Below, in pieces: positions 35,006-43,426 of a stretch of DNA of 64,000 nt; position 1 is the first letter of the stretch, and each line of letters opens with the position of its first letter. A program made the position numbers and the translations under genes. The stretch spans positions 2,153,928-2,217,927 of the forward strand of contig NZ_JABXWR010000001.1 in assembly GCF_013377755.1 (NCBI RefSeq), read 5' to 3'. The notes below the pieces were generated by a model. The model worked only from the letters and a program-made list of their open reading frames with translations. It was not told the DNA's origin and ran no database searches. The stretch comes from Methanofollis tationis. Its GTDB lineage: Archaea; Halobacteriota; Methanomicrobia; Methanomicrobiales; Methanofollaceae.

Positions 35006-35308
35006 ATGAAAACACTGGAATTTCATCGCAATACTGAGAAAGACAGGGTCACCGTCGCCTGCGCACAGGGAGAGGTCTCGGTGCACAGCCACTGCGCCTA
35101 TTGCAAGCACTGTGCCGGCGTGCGGGTGGGAAAAAGGGTGCTCCCCTCTCCCCAGCAGCAGGCAATGAAAGGCGCACGCGGCGGGGCCGGGATTGACGAG
35201 AGTCTCCTCAACGCCGCCATGATGTTCAACTCCCTTGTGCGGGACGGGGATTCAATCGAGTGCTCGGACGATGCGGGCATCGGTTTTGCCTCTATGTACC
35301 GGCGCTGA
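35006..35308 (+). CDS. Uncharacterised small cysteine-containing protein
   Basis: The 100-residue protein is not recognised. It has the segment HCAYCKHCAG (two closely spaced CxxC pairs) near residues 29-38, suggesting metal or cluster binding, and an acidic C-terminal part with DGDSIECSDD. It is divergent from tuf and tail-to-tail with the sulfite-reductase-like gene, overlapping it by 17 bp. No ribosome-binding site stands out. Confidence 0.55.
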   Translation: MKTLEFHRNTEKDRVTVACAQGEVSVHSHCAYCKHCAGVRVGKRVLPSPQQQAMKGARGGAGIDESLLNAAMMFNSLVRDGDSIECSDDAGIGFASMYRR

Positions 35309-36164
35309 ACTCTTCCCTGATCTTTTTTCTGAAGGCTTCGAAGTCGATCTCGTCGAGCTGGTCGGCGAGGTGCCGCCCGCTCCATGCGGTTCTGTAGATC
35401 CAGTAGACGATCCGGTCGATGACTTCCACCACGTCTTCTTCTCTCTCGACAGTCACGAGTTCCCGTCCCTGTGCCGGATGGCGCCCCCGCCTCCCGCCGA
35501 CGGTGATCAGGTAGTGGCGGTGCTCGGACTTCAGCAGGTTGAAGGGGCAGGACTGGACGCAGATGCCGCACTGGACGCACCGCTCAGGGATCAGTTCGGA
35601 GATCCCGTTCTTAATGGTGATCGCCTTTTCCCTGCAGTACTCGGCACAGGTGCCGCAGCCGGTGCACATGCCCTGGATCCGTACAGGACGGATGCGGCCG
35701 ATGACCCCGATCTCGTTGAGAATCGGGCTTGTACAGGCGTTCGGGCAGCCCGATATCGATATCCTCACCCGTATGGGGGTCTCTTTGCCGAAGACCCGCT
35801 CATCGATCTTTTTTGCCAGTGTGAAGGTTTCGATATTGGCGTACTTGCACTGCGCCGTTCCGGGGCAGGCGATGATATTGACCACCTCCTCGTGTTCCGA
35901 ACCGAGCGGCGTGCCGTTCGCTTCGAGATCCTGAACGATCTCCTCAAGCCTGGATGGATCGACGTGCGGAATCTCCATCGTCTGGCGGGTAGTAAGATGC
36001 ACCTCCTCGCAGCCGTATTTTTTTGCTATCTCCACAATGCCGGTCATCTTTTCGACCGGAAGAATCCCTGCCGGCAGGCGGAGACGAATGGCACAGAAAT
36101 CCGGATCGATTTCGGTGATCACACCGCCGCGCGTATGAATGGGCCTTCCATGCATCATCACCAT
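35292..36164 (-). CDS. Dissimilatory-sulfite-reductase-like siroheme Fe-S protein
   Basis: The 290-residue protein resembles the small sulfite-reductase-like proteins (Dsr-LP) of methanogens. It has the siroheme/[4Fe-4S] set ACPGTAQCKY (C-x5-C, about residues 99-107) and SGCPNACTSP (C-x3-C, about 139-148), then a two-cluster ferredoxin insert CTGCGTCAEYC and CVQCGICVQSCP (about 167-205). Some Dsr-LP proteins reduce sulfite, for others the substrate is unknown. It lies 34 bp after cobS on the same strand, so it is probably co-transcribed with cobZ-cobS. Confidence 0.82.
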   Translation of the reverse strand: MVMMHGRPIHTRGGVITEIDPDFCAIRLRLPAGILPVEKMTGIVEIAKKYGCEEVHLTTRQTMEIPHVDPSRLEEIVQDLEANGTPLGSEHEEVVNIIACPGTAQCKYANIETFTLAKKIDERVFGKETPIRVRISISGCPNACTSPILNEIGVIGRIRPVRIQGMCTGCGTCAEYCREKAITIKNGISELIPERCVQCGICVQSCPFNLLKSEHRHYLITVGGRRGRHPAQGRELVTVEREEDVVEVIDRIVYWIYRTAWSGRHLADQLDEIDFEAFRKKIREEFSAGT

Positions 36165-36198
36165 ACACTACGGCTGGATGATAAAAAGGTGTATGCGC

Positions 36199-36912
36199 CT
36201 AGAGGACGAGAGCGATGATGACGGCGGCCCTGACGATCTCGTTTGACGCCCCGGCCACGTCCCCGTTCACCCCGCCAAAGAGATGGCGGGCGGTTCCCAG
36301 CAGGATGAGGACGACGATGCCGGTGGCAGCAATCGCTTTTCCCAGAGCGAACGGCGATATGAGCAGAAGGAGCGGAAGGACGGGCAGCAGTGCGAGCAGG
36401 ATAAAATGCGGCCGGGAAAAACCGTGGAGATAGGCGTGGATCCCGTCGTGGAACGGCGCGCCAAGCGCGGTGATCCCTGCCATGGCAAGTTTTGCGCAGA
36501 CCTCTGCGGTCAGGACGGCGAGGGCGACGCTCCACACCTCCCCGAGGCCGACGACTGCAAGCATCGTTATGAGGATGCCGCCGGCGACCCCCCCGGCACC
36601 GATCTGGCGGTCGGTCAGGGCCGCAATCCGTTTTTCCCTGCTCCCATGGGCCATCAGTCCGTCCCCGAGGTCGAGGAGGCCGTCGAAGTGGTTTCCTCCG
36701 GAGACGATGATCGCGGCGGCGACGGCTGCGGCGGCAGCAATGCCGGGGTGGCCGGAAAGGAGGAGGGCGACGGCTGCCGCGACGCCGCCGGTGACCCACC
36801 CGGCCAGCGGGTAGAGCCAGGTGTGCCTGGCGAAGGCGTCGAAATCTGCCGGCCGTCCAAGGGGGAGGACGGTGCAGAACTGCAACAGCGCTCTTACAGG
36901 TTCGAGAAACAT
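36199..36912 (-). CDS. cobS: Cobalamin-5'-phosphate synthase
   Basis: Membrane enzyme that joins adenosylcobinamide-GDP to alpha-ribazole (phosphate), the penultimate step of the nucleotide-loop assembly. The 237-residue protein has about six membrane helices, the N-terminal FCTVLPLGRP, and the acidic metal-binding motifs GGNHFDGLLDLGDGLMAHG and REKRIAALTDRQIGAGG. It overlaps cobZ by 19 bp. Confidence 0.95.
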   Translation of the reverse strand: MFLEPVRALLQFCTVLPLGRPADFDAFARHTWLYPLAGWVTGGVAAAVALLLSGHPGIAAAAAVAAAIIVSGGNHFDGLLDLGDGLMAHGSREKRIAALTDRQIGAGGVAGGILITMLAVVGLGEVWSVALAVLTAEVCAKLAMAGITALGAPFHDGIHAYLHGFSRPHFILLALLPVLPLLLLISPFALGKAIAATGIVVLILLGTARHLFGGVNGDVAGASNEIVRAAVIIALVL

Positions 36913-37337
36913 TCCGAGTACAGCCTCGATGTATTCCCTGCGATCAGTCCGGCGACGGCGTCGTCCAGGAAGGGCCCGAGTTCGCCCAGGATGCCGGGTT
37001 TTTTCTGGTCGTACCTGGTGAACTCGAAACGGGCGTAGATCCCGCCGATAATCTCGGCGATCGCCATGCCGATGATCTCGTCTGAGAGGAGAAAGACCGG
37101 GTCGTCGGCGATCTCCGAGTTCTTCCTGCGGTCATAGAGTTCTTCTTCGAGGAGAACGGCGCCGAGGAGGAGTGACGAGATGTTCGGGTCCAGGTACGAG
37201 GCGGCGATCCGCTCCCGCAGCCGTTCCCGCGCCGCCTCGGGGCTCATGCCGTGGGGCACATACAGGGCCATCCCGGCCTCGACGATGGCGTCGGTCGTGA
37301 TCCCTTTTTTTTCGAGCCGCTCCTCGATCTCAAACAT
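36894..37337 (-). CDS. cobZ: Alpha-ribazole-phosphate phosphatase CobZ (PgpA-fold)
   Basis: The 147-residue protein is of the phosphatidylglycerophosphatase A family but, next to cobS, is best read as CobZ, the archaeal phosphatase that replaces CobC in removing the 5'-phosphate of adenosylcobalamin phosphate/alpha-ribazole phosphate. The conserved SDEIIGMAIAEIIGG and DDAVAGLIAGN acidic motifs are intact. A TATA box lies 24-32 bp upstream, so its transcript is nearly leaderless. Divergent from cobT with 38 bp between them. Confidence 0.85.
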   Translation of the reverse strand: MFEIEERLEKKGITTDAIVEAGMALYVPHGMSPEAARERLRERIAASYLDPNISSLLLGAVLLEEELYDRRKNSEIADDPVFLLSDEIIGMAIAEIIGGIYARFEFTRYDQKKPGILGELGPFLDDAVAGLIAGNTSRLYSECFSNL

Positions 37338-37360
37338 AAGGAAATTTTTTGGGTCTATCC

Positions 37361-37369
37361 TCTATATAC
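37361..37369 (-). promoter_or_regulatory. TATA box of cobZ-cobS
   Basis: GTATATAGA on the minus strand, 24-32 bp before the cobZ ATG at 37337. It is too near the cobT ATG (6-14 bp) to serve that gene; an AAATTTTTT stretch at about 37342-37350 may do so. Confidence 0.5.
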
Positions 37370-37375
37370 ATTGAT

Positions 37376-38386
37376 ATGGCATTTCTCTCCGACAATCCCT
37401 CGTTCGACTTCAAGCGGCCGCTCTTTGCGGCCGTCCTCGGAAACACCGCCCTCTCGATGGTCCCGGGCATCTCCGGGGCCGGATCTACCCCCGCACGTAC
37501 GGTCTTCACCCCGATCCTGGACGCCGAACTGATCACGAAGGGGGCGATCCACTCGATGGGCTATAAGCCCAACACCCCGACGAACTGCCCGACGCCGGCG
37601 GTGATCACCCGCTCGATGACGACCCTCTGCGGGATCGATCCGGTCTTCATCAACGCCGGGATGTACAACCGCCCGACCGTCCCCTGCCTGGACGTCTATG
37701 GCGAACCCGGCGCCGACCCCCGCGAGACCGATGCGGTGCCGAAGGCGCGGGCGCTCTTTGCCGCCGGCGAAGGGGTCGGCCGTCACCTCTCGCGGTGCGC
37801 TGATCTGCTGGTGCTCGCGGAGTGCGTCCCCGGCGGGACGACGACGGCCCTCTGCGTGCTGCGCGCCCTCGGCTACGACGCCCGGGTCTCGAGCAGTTTC
37901 GTGAACAACCCGGTTGCGCTGAAGGAGGAGGTCTGCCGGGCGGTGCAGGGCCGCGTGGATGATGCCGGGATCACCGATCCCCTCGACGTGGTGCGTATCG
38001 GCGGCGATCCGATGATGCCGGTCGCCGCCGGGATTGTAAGCGCCTTTTCCGGTGAGGTGGTGCTGGCGGGCGGCACCCAGATGCTCGCCGTCGATGCCAT
38101 CTTAAAGGGGCTGGGGAAAGAGATGGCCCCGCTCGTCACCACGGCGTACGTGCGCGCTGACCCCTCGGCGAACTTCGAGGCGGTGGCGGCCGCGGTCGGG
38201 GCGCGGGCCTATTATGTGGACCCGGGCTTCGGCACCATCGGCGATGCCGGGCTTGCGCGCTACTGCGAGGGCGAGGTGAAGGAAGGGATGGGTGCTGGCG
38301 GCGCCATGTTCCTTGCCCGCCTCATGGGCCGCAGCGAGGAGGAGATCAGGTCGGCGATCCTCTCGACGGTACTCTCGTTCCGCTGA
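37376..38386 (+). CDS. cobT: Nicotinate-nucleotide-dependent phosphoribosyltransferase, archaeal type
   Basis: Activates the lower-ligand base of cobalamin. The 336-residue protein matches the archaeal CobT form: LFAAVLGNTALSMVPGISGAG near the start, GRHLSRCADLLVLAECVPGGTTTAL, and VRIGGDPMMPVAAG. The ATG at 37376 matches the family's start. Divergent from cobZ-cobS, it completes the set for lower-ligand assembly. Bacterial-type CobT sequences differ strongly. Confidence 0.9.
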   Translation: MAFLSDNPSFDFKRPLFAAVLGNTALSMVPGISGAGSTPARTVFTPILDAELITKGAIHSMGYKPNTPTNCPTPAVITRSMTTLCGIDPVFINAGMYNRPTVPCLDVYGEPGADPRETDAVPKARALFAAGEGVGRHLSRCADLLVLAECVPGGTTTALCVLRALGYDARVSSSFVNNPVALKEEVCRAVQGRVDDAGITDPLDVVRIGGDPMMPVAAGIVSAFSGEVVLAGGTQMLAVDAILKGLGKEMAPLVTTAYVRADPSANFEAVAAAVGARAYYVDPGFGTIGDAGLARYCEGEVKEGMGAGGAMFLARLMGRSEEEIRSAILSTVLSFR

Positions 38387-38423
38387 CAAAGGCTATTACC
38401 CTGACACTACCATACTTTTTTTA

Positions 38424-38978
38424 ATGCTTCCCATTTTTGTCGTGAACAACCATGGGCAATTCAACCACCTTATCCACCGCAAACTCCGGGATATGGAGAT
38501 CGAGGTGAAGATGGTCCCGAACACCACCCCCCCGTCAGAGGTTGCGGACGGGTGCCGCGGGATCATCCTGGGGGGCGGGCCGTCCCTTGAGCGCGCCGGC
38601 AACTGCGCCGAATACCTTGACCTCGGGCTGCCGGTGCTCGGCATCTGCCTTGGCCTCCATATCATCGCCACGGCGCGGGGCGGCGCGGTCGGGCCGGGAT
38701 CGCACGGCGGTTACGGCGGAGTCTGTGTTCGGATCGCACAGGAGAGCGAGATCCTTGCCGGTTACCCGGAACAGATCCGGGTCTGGGCTTCGCATGCCGA
38801 CGAGGTGAAGGCGGTGCCGGCCGGTTTCTCGGTCTATGCCGTCTCCGAGATCTGCCCGGTCGAGGCGATGGGGCGCCCGGAAGAGCGGCTGTACGGGGTG
38901 CAGTGGCATCCCGAAGTGAGCCATACCGAGAACGGCGACCTCGTCTTCCGCAACTTCGAGAGGATATGCGGACTCTAG
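38424..38978 (+). CDS. guaAA: GMP synthase, glutamine amidotransferase subunit
   Basis: Archaeal GMP synthase is split; this is the class I glutaminase subunit. The 184-residue protein has the nucleophile Cys in LGICLGLHI and the catalytic His-Glu in QWHPEVSHTENG. An AT-rich CATACTTTTTTTA stretch just upstream suggests a leaderless start. The ATP-pyrophosphatase subunit is not in the window. It overlaps the next gene by 13 bp. Confidence 0.93.
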   Translation: MLPIFVVNNHGQFNHLIHRKLRDMEIEVKMVPNTTPPSEVADGCRGIILGGGPSLERAGNCAEYLDLGLPVLGICLGLHIIATARGGAVGPGSHGGYGGVCVRIAQESEILAGYPEQIRVWASHADEVKAVPAGFSVYAVSEICPVEAMGRPEERLYGVQWHPEVSHTENGDLVFRNFERICGL

Positions 38979-39508
38979 ACGCTCTCGCTGACGAGATCAT
39001 GGCGACCGGTTTTCGTTGCACCGGGTGCGGCGCCTGCTGCAGCGAGGTATCGCCGGGCTCGAATCTCGTCATGGTTACCCCGGCCGAGGCGAGGGCTGTG
39101 GCCGATGCGGCCGGGCGTACCTTCGACGGCGTTGCCGAACCCTATCCTGATTTTATCGAGGGGGAAGACGGGGCCAGGTACACCTTTGACTGGTCTCTCA
39201 GGCGGGAGGGAGGCCGCTGTCTCTTCCTCCGGGAGGGGCGGTGCACCGTTTACGGAGCGCGCCCCTGGATCTGCCGCACCTATCCCTTCATGCTCGACGG
39301 CGACCGTCTGGCCGTTTTCGAGTGCCCCGGGCTCGGCGGCGAGATGAGCCGGGAAGAGGCCCGCCTGCTCGCCGCTCTCCTCATCGGGCGACAGGAGGCC
39401 GAAGAGGCCGAAGAAGAGGGGATCAGGAAGGTGCTGGCGTCGACGGCCGTGCCGGCCGGGATCTGTGCCGTCGTCGATTCCGAGGGGGTCTGGCCGGTCC
39501 ATGGGTGA
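38966..39508 (+). CDS. YkgJ-family cysteine-cluster protein
   Basis: The 180-residue protein has the YkgJ/UPF0153 zinc/iron-chelating cysteine pattern: FRCTGCGACCSEVS near the start and CTVYGARPWICRTYPF in the middle. Family function is unknown; metal binding is likely. The ATG at 38966 follows GAGAGG and lies within the end of guaAA; its own end overlaps the TraB-like gene by 8 bp, so three genes are coupled. Confidence 0.85.
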   Translation: MRTLDALADEIMATGFRCTGCGACCSEVSPGSNLVMVTPAEARAVADAAGRTFDGVAEPYPDFIEGEDGARYTFDWSLRREGGRCLFLREGRCTVYGARPWICRTYPFMLDGDRLAVFECPGLGGEMSREEARLLAALLIGRQEAEEAEEEGIRKVLASTAVPAGICAVVDSEGVWPVHG

Positions 39509-40703
39509 GATCAGACTTGTCGGGACGGCGCATGTCTCAGAAAAGAGCGTTGCCGAGGTCAGGGCGGCAATCGAGGAGTTTCAGCCCGGCATCGTCGGCG
39601 TCGAACTCGATCCCGGACGCTACAACGCCCTCAGGCACGAACAGGCCCCACCGAAGGTCGAAGACGTCCTGAAGACCGGCAACTTCTCGCAACTCCTGTT
39701 TCAGTGGACCCTTGCCTATCTCCAGCGAAAGATCGGCATGGACGTCGGCGTCGAACCCGGCGCCGAGATGGTGGCGGCGATCGAGGAGGTCGAGGGGCGC
39801 GGCCTGCCCCTGGCCCTGATCGACCGGGATATCAGGATCACCCTTGCCCGTTTCTGGGAGGGGATGAGCCTCTGGGAGAAGGCGAAGATGGTCTATGCAC
39901 TTGCCCTCTCGGTGGGCGGTGTCGAGGGCGATGAGATCGACATCGACGCCCTCACCAGGCAGGACGTCGTCTCGGCGGCCCTCGACGAGTTCAGGAAGTT
40001 CTCGCCGAACGGGGCGCGGGCACTCATCGACGAGCGGGATGCCTATCTTGCCCGCCGTATCCTCGACCTCTCCGGCCGCTACGACCGGGTGATGGCAGTG
40101 ATCGGCGCCGGCCATGTCAGGGGCGTCGAACGCTATCTCAGTTCCCCTGAACTCCTCCCGCCCGAGGCCGACCTCGTCGCCCGGCCCAGAAGTTATCCCT
40201 GGAGTACGATCGTCGGCGGCGCCTTTATCGCCCTGTTTGCGTTCCTCATCATATCCCTGGCGTTTTCCGGGGTCGGCTTTGAGGTGCTCGGCTGGGCGAT
40301 CCTGTACTGGGTGCTGATCAACGGCGTGCTTGCGGGGATCTTCACCCTTGCGGCGGGCGGCCACCCTCTCTCGGCGGCGACGGCCTTTGCGGTGGCATGG
40401 CTCACCTCTCTCAACCCCCTGATGGCGGCCGGATGGTTTGCGGCCGCCGTGGAGGCGAAGGTCAGAAAGCCCTCGGCTTCGGACTTCCAGCGGATCATGG
40501 ATGCAGAAGACTTCTCCCAGATGCGGAAGGTGCCGATCTTTCGGGTCGTGCTGGTGGCGGCGCTTGCGAATGTGGGTTCGACCCTGGGGACGATCGCGTA
40601 CTTCGCCTTCATCTCGCCGATCCTCGGGATCGATCCGACGGTGATCATTCCAATGGGCTTCTCGAACTTTATCGGATGGCTTGGCGGTCTTTTTTCATTC
40701 TGA
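39501..40703 (+). CDS. TraB/PrgY-family protein with C-terminal membrane domain
   Basis: The 400-residue protein has the N-terminal TraB domain (residues about 1-220): LVGTAHVSEKSVAEV start with the GTAHVS motif and the VIGAGHVRGVERYL motif, both proposed metal-binding/catalytic sites of this EreA/ChaN-related superfamily. Residues about 240-400 form four or more membrane helices. TraB/PrgY in Enterococcus inactivates a pheromone; archaeal function is unknown. Coupled to the YkgJ gene. Confidence 0.88.
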   Translation: MGEIRLVGTAHVSEKSVAEVRAAIEEFQPGIVGVELDPGRYNALRHEQAPPKVEDVLKTGNFSQLLFQWTLAYLQRKIGMDVGVEPGAEMVAAIEEVEGRGLPLALIDRDIRITLARFWEGMSLWEKAKMVYALALSVGGVEGDEIDIDALTRQDVVSAALDEFRKFSPNGARALIDERDAYLARRILDLSGRYDRVMAVIGAGHVRGVERYLSSPELLPPEADLVARPRSYPWSTIVGGAFIALFAFLIISLAFSGVGFEVLGWAILYWVLINGVLAGIFTLAAGGHPLSAATAFAVAWLTSLNPLMAAGWFAAAVEAKVRKPSASDFQRIMDAEDFSQMRKVPIFRVVLVAALANVGSTLGTIAYFAFISPILGIDPTVIIPMGFSNFIGWLGGLFSF

Positions 40704-40814
40704 TCTCTTTTTTCGGGCTTATTTTTCATCGTATGGACGCCGGAACCCCGGGCCGGGGGATGTCGTTTCCCATCCTTCGCAACTATTATCCTCTTTCCCT
40801 TCCCAGAGAGGAGC

Positions 40815-41333
40815 ATGCATATTGGTCCGAATCTTGGGCTTACCATCATCAGGACGCGCCACTCGATCAGGAGCTACAAAGAGGATCCGATCGATGAGAA
40901 GATTGTCAGGAACGCACTCGACTGCGCCCACCTCGCCCCGTCGGCAAGGAACGAGCAGCCGTGGCTTTTCGGTGTCGTCACGAAGAAGGAGACGCTCTCC
41001 CGGATCGCCGCTCTCGCCGATCACGGACGGTTCATCGCCGGCGCACCGATCTGCTTTGCGGTCTTCGGGAAAAGAGACGCAAAATATTATCTTGAAGACT
41101 GCTCGGCCGCCACGACCCAGCTGATCCTTGGCCTCTGGGCCTACGGCGTCGGCTCCTGCTGGGTTGCCGGGGAGAAGAAAGAGTATGCTGACGCCGTCCG
41201 CATGCTCCTCGGCGTCCCTGAGGACTACACCCTCGTCTCCCTGGTGCCGGCAGGCTACCCGAAGGAGGTCACCCTGGCCGCGAAGAAAGACCTTGACGAT
41301 ATCGTTTTTTCAGAGAAATATTCCGGGGCGTGA
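40815..41333 (+). CDS. Nitroreductase-family flavoprotein (second copy)
   Basis: A 172-residue FMN protein with TRHSIRSYKEDPI, LAPSARNEQPWLF and GVGSCWVAG signatures. It is shorter than the first copy (4456-5037) and clearly divergent from it. GAGAGGAG precedes the ATG; an AACTATTATC element at about 40781-40790 may be the TATA box. Substrate unknown. Converges on the PadR-like regulator gene. Confidence 0.85.
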   Translation: MHIGPNLGLTIIRTRHSIRSYKEDPIDEKIVRNALDCAHLAPSARNEQPWLFGVVTKKETLSRIAALADHGRFIAGAPICFAVFGKRDAKYYLEDCSAATTQLILGLWAYGVGSCWVAGEKKEYADAVRMLLGVPEDYTLVSLVPAGYPKEVTLAAKKDLDDIVFSEKYSGA

Positions 41334-41360
41334 GATGGGGGCGAACGCCCGTACCCTTTT

Positions 41361-42188
41361 TTAGAGGCCAGCATCTTTCGGCCGGCAGAATATGAGGGAG
41401 AACTCCAGATAGTTGACGCTCATGACATCGAAGTGAGCGTCGAGCTCCCTGAGGAAATCGACCTGCCGCCAGATCTGCATCTCCGGGGAGAGCGTGGCGA
41501 TCTCTCTCAGGAGAAAACCGCCGATGAGGGAGGCCTCGGCCATCTCCCTGGTGAGCGGCAGGAACGTGACGAGCTGCGCATCCGGGGCGAGGACCCGCGC
41601 GATCTCGGGCAGGACCACCCCAAGGTCGGCCCCGGCAAGGGCCGGGGCGATGACCAGATCGAAGGTCTGATCCCTGAAGGGGAGGCGCTCCTGCCTGGTG
41701 GCAACGGGAAGAAATCCTTCCTTTGTTGTTCCTTCACTGCTGACGAGCAAGCGCTCAGGGATATCGCCGGTCAGGTCGGCGGTCGCCGCAGCGAAGAGGG
41801 CCGCCTGCTCGCCTCTGAAGGGGTCGGTGAGGAGTGCGATCCGCTCGAGCGGGCGTTCGCTCTCGAACTCGGTCACCATCAGATCCTGAAAGGCGGCGGC
41901 GATGAAACGGTAATAGTCTTCGATGATCAGCCCGATCCCGCGTTTGCGGGCGTCGAGCAGGGCTTCCCGGCCGGCATCCGTAACAGAGTATACTTTTCTT
42001 TCCGGTCCGATCCCGCTCGGTTCCCTGACATAGGAGACAAGCCCCTTTCGTTCGAGGGAATTGATCATTTTGTAGAGATCGCTGTGACTTTTGTGGAGAT
42101 CGCGCTCTTCGAGGCGGAACTTCAGCCCGTACACATGGGAGGGCGCGGTGTCGAGGGCGGCGAGGATCTCCAGCTCAGGGTCACGCAT
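41361..42188 (-). CDS. PadR-like winged-helix regulator with degenerate methyltransferase-like domain
   Basis: The 275-residue protein begins with a PadR/winged-helix DNA-binding domain (about residues 1-80: HVYGLKFRLEERDLHKSHSDLYKMI, then RKVYSVTDAGREAL). Residues about 112-275 resemble a class I SAM-dependent methyltransferase: LPFRDQTFDLVIAP (about 169-182) and LPEIARVLAPDAQLVTFLPL, but the glycine-rich SAM motif I is lost (ALLTDPFRGEQAAL). This suggests a sensory rather than catalytic domain. It is divergent from the cbi operon (92-bp spacer), which marks the cobalamin genes as likely targets; this role is inference. A PadR-type promoter element GTATTAC lies 25-31 bp upstream of the ATG. 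Confidence 0.72.
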   Translation of the reverse strand: MRDPELEILAALDTAPSHVYGLKFRLEERDLHKSHSDLYKMINSLERKGLVSYVREPSGIGPERKVYSVTDAGREALLDARKRGIGLIIEDYYRFIAAAFQDLMVTEFESERPLERIALLTDPFRGEQAALFAAATADLTGDIPERLLVSSEGTTKEGFLPVATRQERLPFRDQTFDLVIAPALAGADLGVVLPEIARVLAPDAQLVTFLPLTREMAEASLIGGFLLREIATLSPEMQIWRQVDFLRELDAHFDVMSVNYLEFSLIFCRPKDAGL

Positions 42189-42212
42189 ATACTATGGTGA
42201 TGCAGGTGAGTA

Positions 42213-42219
42213 GTAATAC
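42213..42219. promoter_or_regulatory. GTAATAC motif in the regulator/cbi divergent spacer
   Basis: AGTAATACC between the PadR-like gene (42188) and cbiT (42281). The same heptamer occurs twice before cobN. On the minus strand it is at the TATA position of the regulator gene, so it could be a promoter element, an autoregulatory operator, or both. Confidence 0.35.
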
Positions 42220-42280
42220 CTTCTTAAACGCGTTCAGAAAAACAAGAGTTAATTAGCCGTGGCAGGTCACCTTTACCTAC

Positions 42281-42811
42281 ATGGAGAAGGGACTTTCTGG
42301 CGGCCCGACACAGGATGAGGTTGCGGCGGTGGCGCTCTGGCACCTCCGCCTGAGAGACGGGTGCACCGTCGCCGACGTCGGCTGCGGGACCGGGAAGATC
42401 GCGGTGGCCGCCGCACGCACGGCCGGCCGGGTGATTGCCGTGGACCGCCGGCCTGAAGCGGCTGCATGCACGAAAGAGGCCGCGAGAGTGGCTCTTGCCC
42501 GGAACATCCAGGTCGTCTGCGGCGAAGCGGCCGATGTCCTCAGGGGTGCAGGCCCGATCGATGCCGCCTTCGTCGGCGGGTCGCGGGACCTCGAGGCGGT
42601 GCTCGGTGTTCTCGCCGACGAGGTGAGGGGGCGGATCGTCGTCGACTGCGTCCTTCTCGGCACCCTCCACCGTGCGGTGGAGACGATGCAGCGCCTCGGT
42701 ATCTTTGAGGAGGTCGTCTCGCTCCAGGTCGCCCGTTCCCGCCGTCTCGGGAGCGGGCTGATGATGACCCCGGCAAACCCGGTCTGGCTTGTCATCGGGG
42801 AGGTGGCCTGA
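42281..42811 (+). CDS. cbiT: Cobalt-precorrin-6B C15-methyltransferase (decarboxylating)
   Basis: Methylates C15 and decarboxylates the acetate chain of ring C. The 176-residue protein carries the methyltransferase motif I VADVGCGTGKIAVAAA (about residues 30-45) and GGSRDLEAVL. The start begins MEKGLSGGPTQDEVAA, as in archaeal CbiT. First gene of an eight-gene operon without intergenic gaps. Confidence 0.92.
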   Translation: MEKGLSGGPTQDEVAAVALWHLRLRDGCTVADVGCGTGKIAVAAARTAGRVIAVDRRPEAAACTKEAARVALARNIQVVCGEAADVLRGAGPIDAAFVGGSRDLEAVLGVLADEVRGRIVVDCVLLGTLHRAVETMQRLGIFEEVVSLQVARSRRLGSGLMMTPANPVWLVIGEVA

Positions 42812-43426
42812 ATGCTCGTCGGCGTGGGCATCGGTCCCGGCGATCCCGAACTCCTGACCGTGCGTGCGGTGCGGCTGATCAAGGAGGCCGATGCGGTTTT
42901 TGTCCCCGGGCGGGTGGCGGCTGCGATCATCGCCCCGTACCGCACCGACGTGCAGGTGCTCTCTTTTCCGATGACCGACGATGAGGATTATATTGCCAGG
43001 TGCATCGAGGAGAACGCCGAGAGGATCGCCCCGCACGCCCGATCCGGCCTCTCTGTATTCTGCATCCTTGGCGACCCGAACTTCTACGGCACCTTCTCCC
43101 GCCTGACGGCCGTGCTCACCGCTCGCCACCCCGATATCGCCTGCGCCACGGTGCCCGGGATATCGGCGATCACCGCCTTTGCCTCGGCCGCCGGCGTCTC
43201 CCTTGCCGGGGGCGTCGGGGTGAGCGACGGCTCGCCTGAGTCGTCGCGTCTTCTCCTGAAGGTGAAGCGGCCGAAAGAGACGGCCGAACGTCTCAGGGAG
43301 GAGGGTTTCGACGAGTTCGTCCTCGTCGAGCGGATGTACATGGAGGGGGAGCGGATCTGCCGCGGTGACGACCTTCCTGAAGAGAGCAGTTATTTCAGCG
43401 TGCTGTTTGCGAGGAAAAACGCATGA
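42812..43426 (+). CDS. cbiL: Cobalt-factor II C20-methyltransferase
   Basis: Methylates C20 of cobalt-factor II. The 204-residue tetrapyrrole methylase has the family's GVGIGPGDPELLTVRAVRLI start, LGDPNFYGTFSRL and VPGISAITAFASAAG. The ATG directly follows the cbiT stop and the end overlaps cbiF by 4 bp. Confidence 0.93.
   Translation: MLVGVGIGPGDPELLTVRAVRLIKEADAVFVPGRVAAAIIAPYRTDVQVLSFPMTDDEDYIARCIEENAERIAPHARSGLSVFCILGDPNFYGTFSRLTAVLTARHPDIACATVPGISAITAFASAAGVSLAGGVGVSDGSPESSRLLLKVKRPKETAERLREEGFDEFVLVERMYMEGERICRGDDLPEESSYFSVLFARKNA

Noticed and set aside
37338..37375. Shared TATA box for cobT
   Set aside because: The TATATA element is only 6-14 bp from the cobT ATG, too close to place a transcript start before the codon; it fits cobZ on the other strand.
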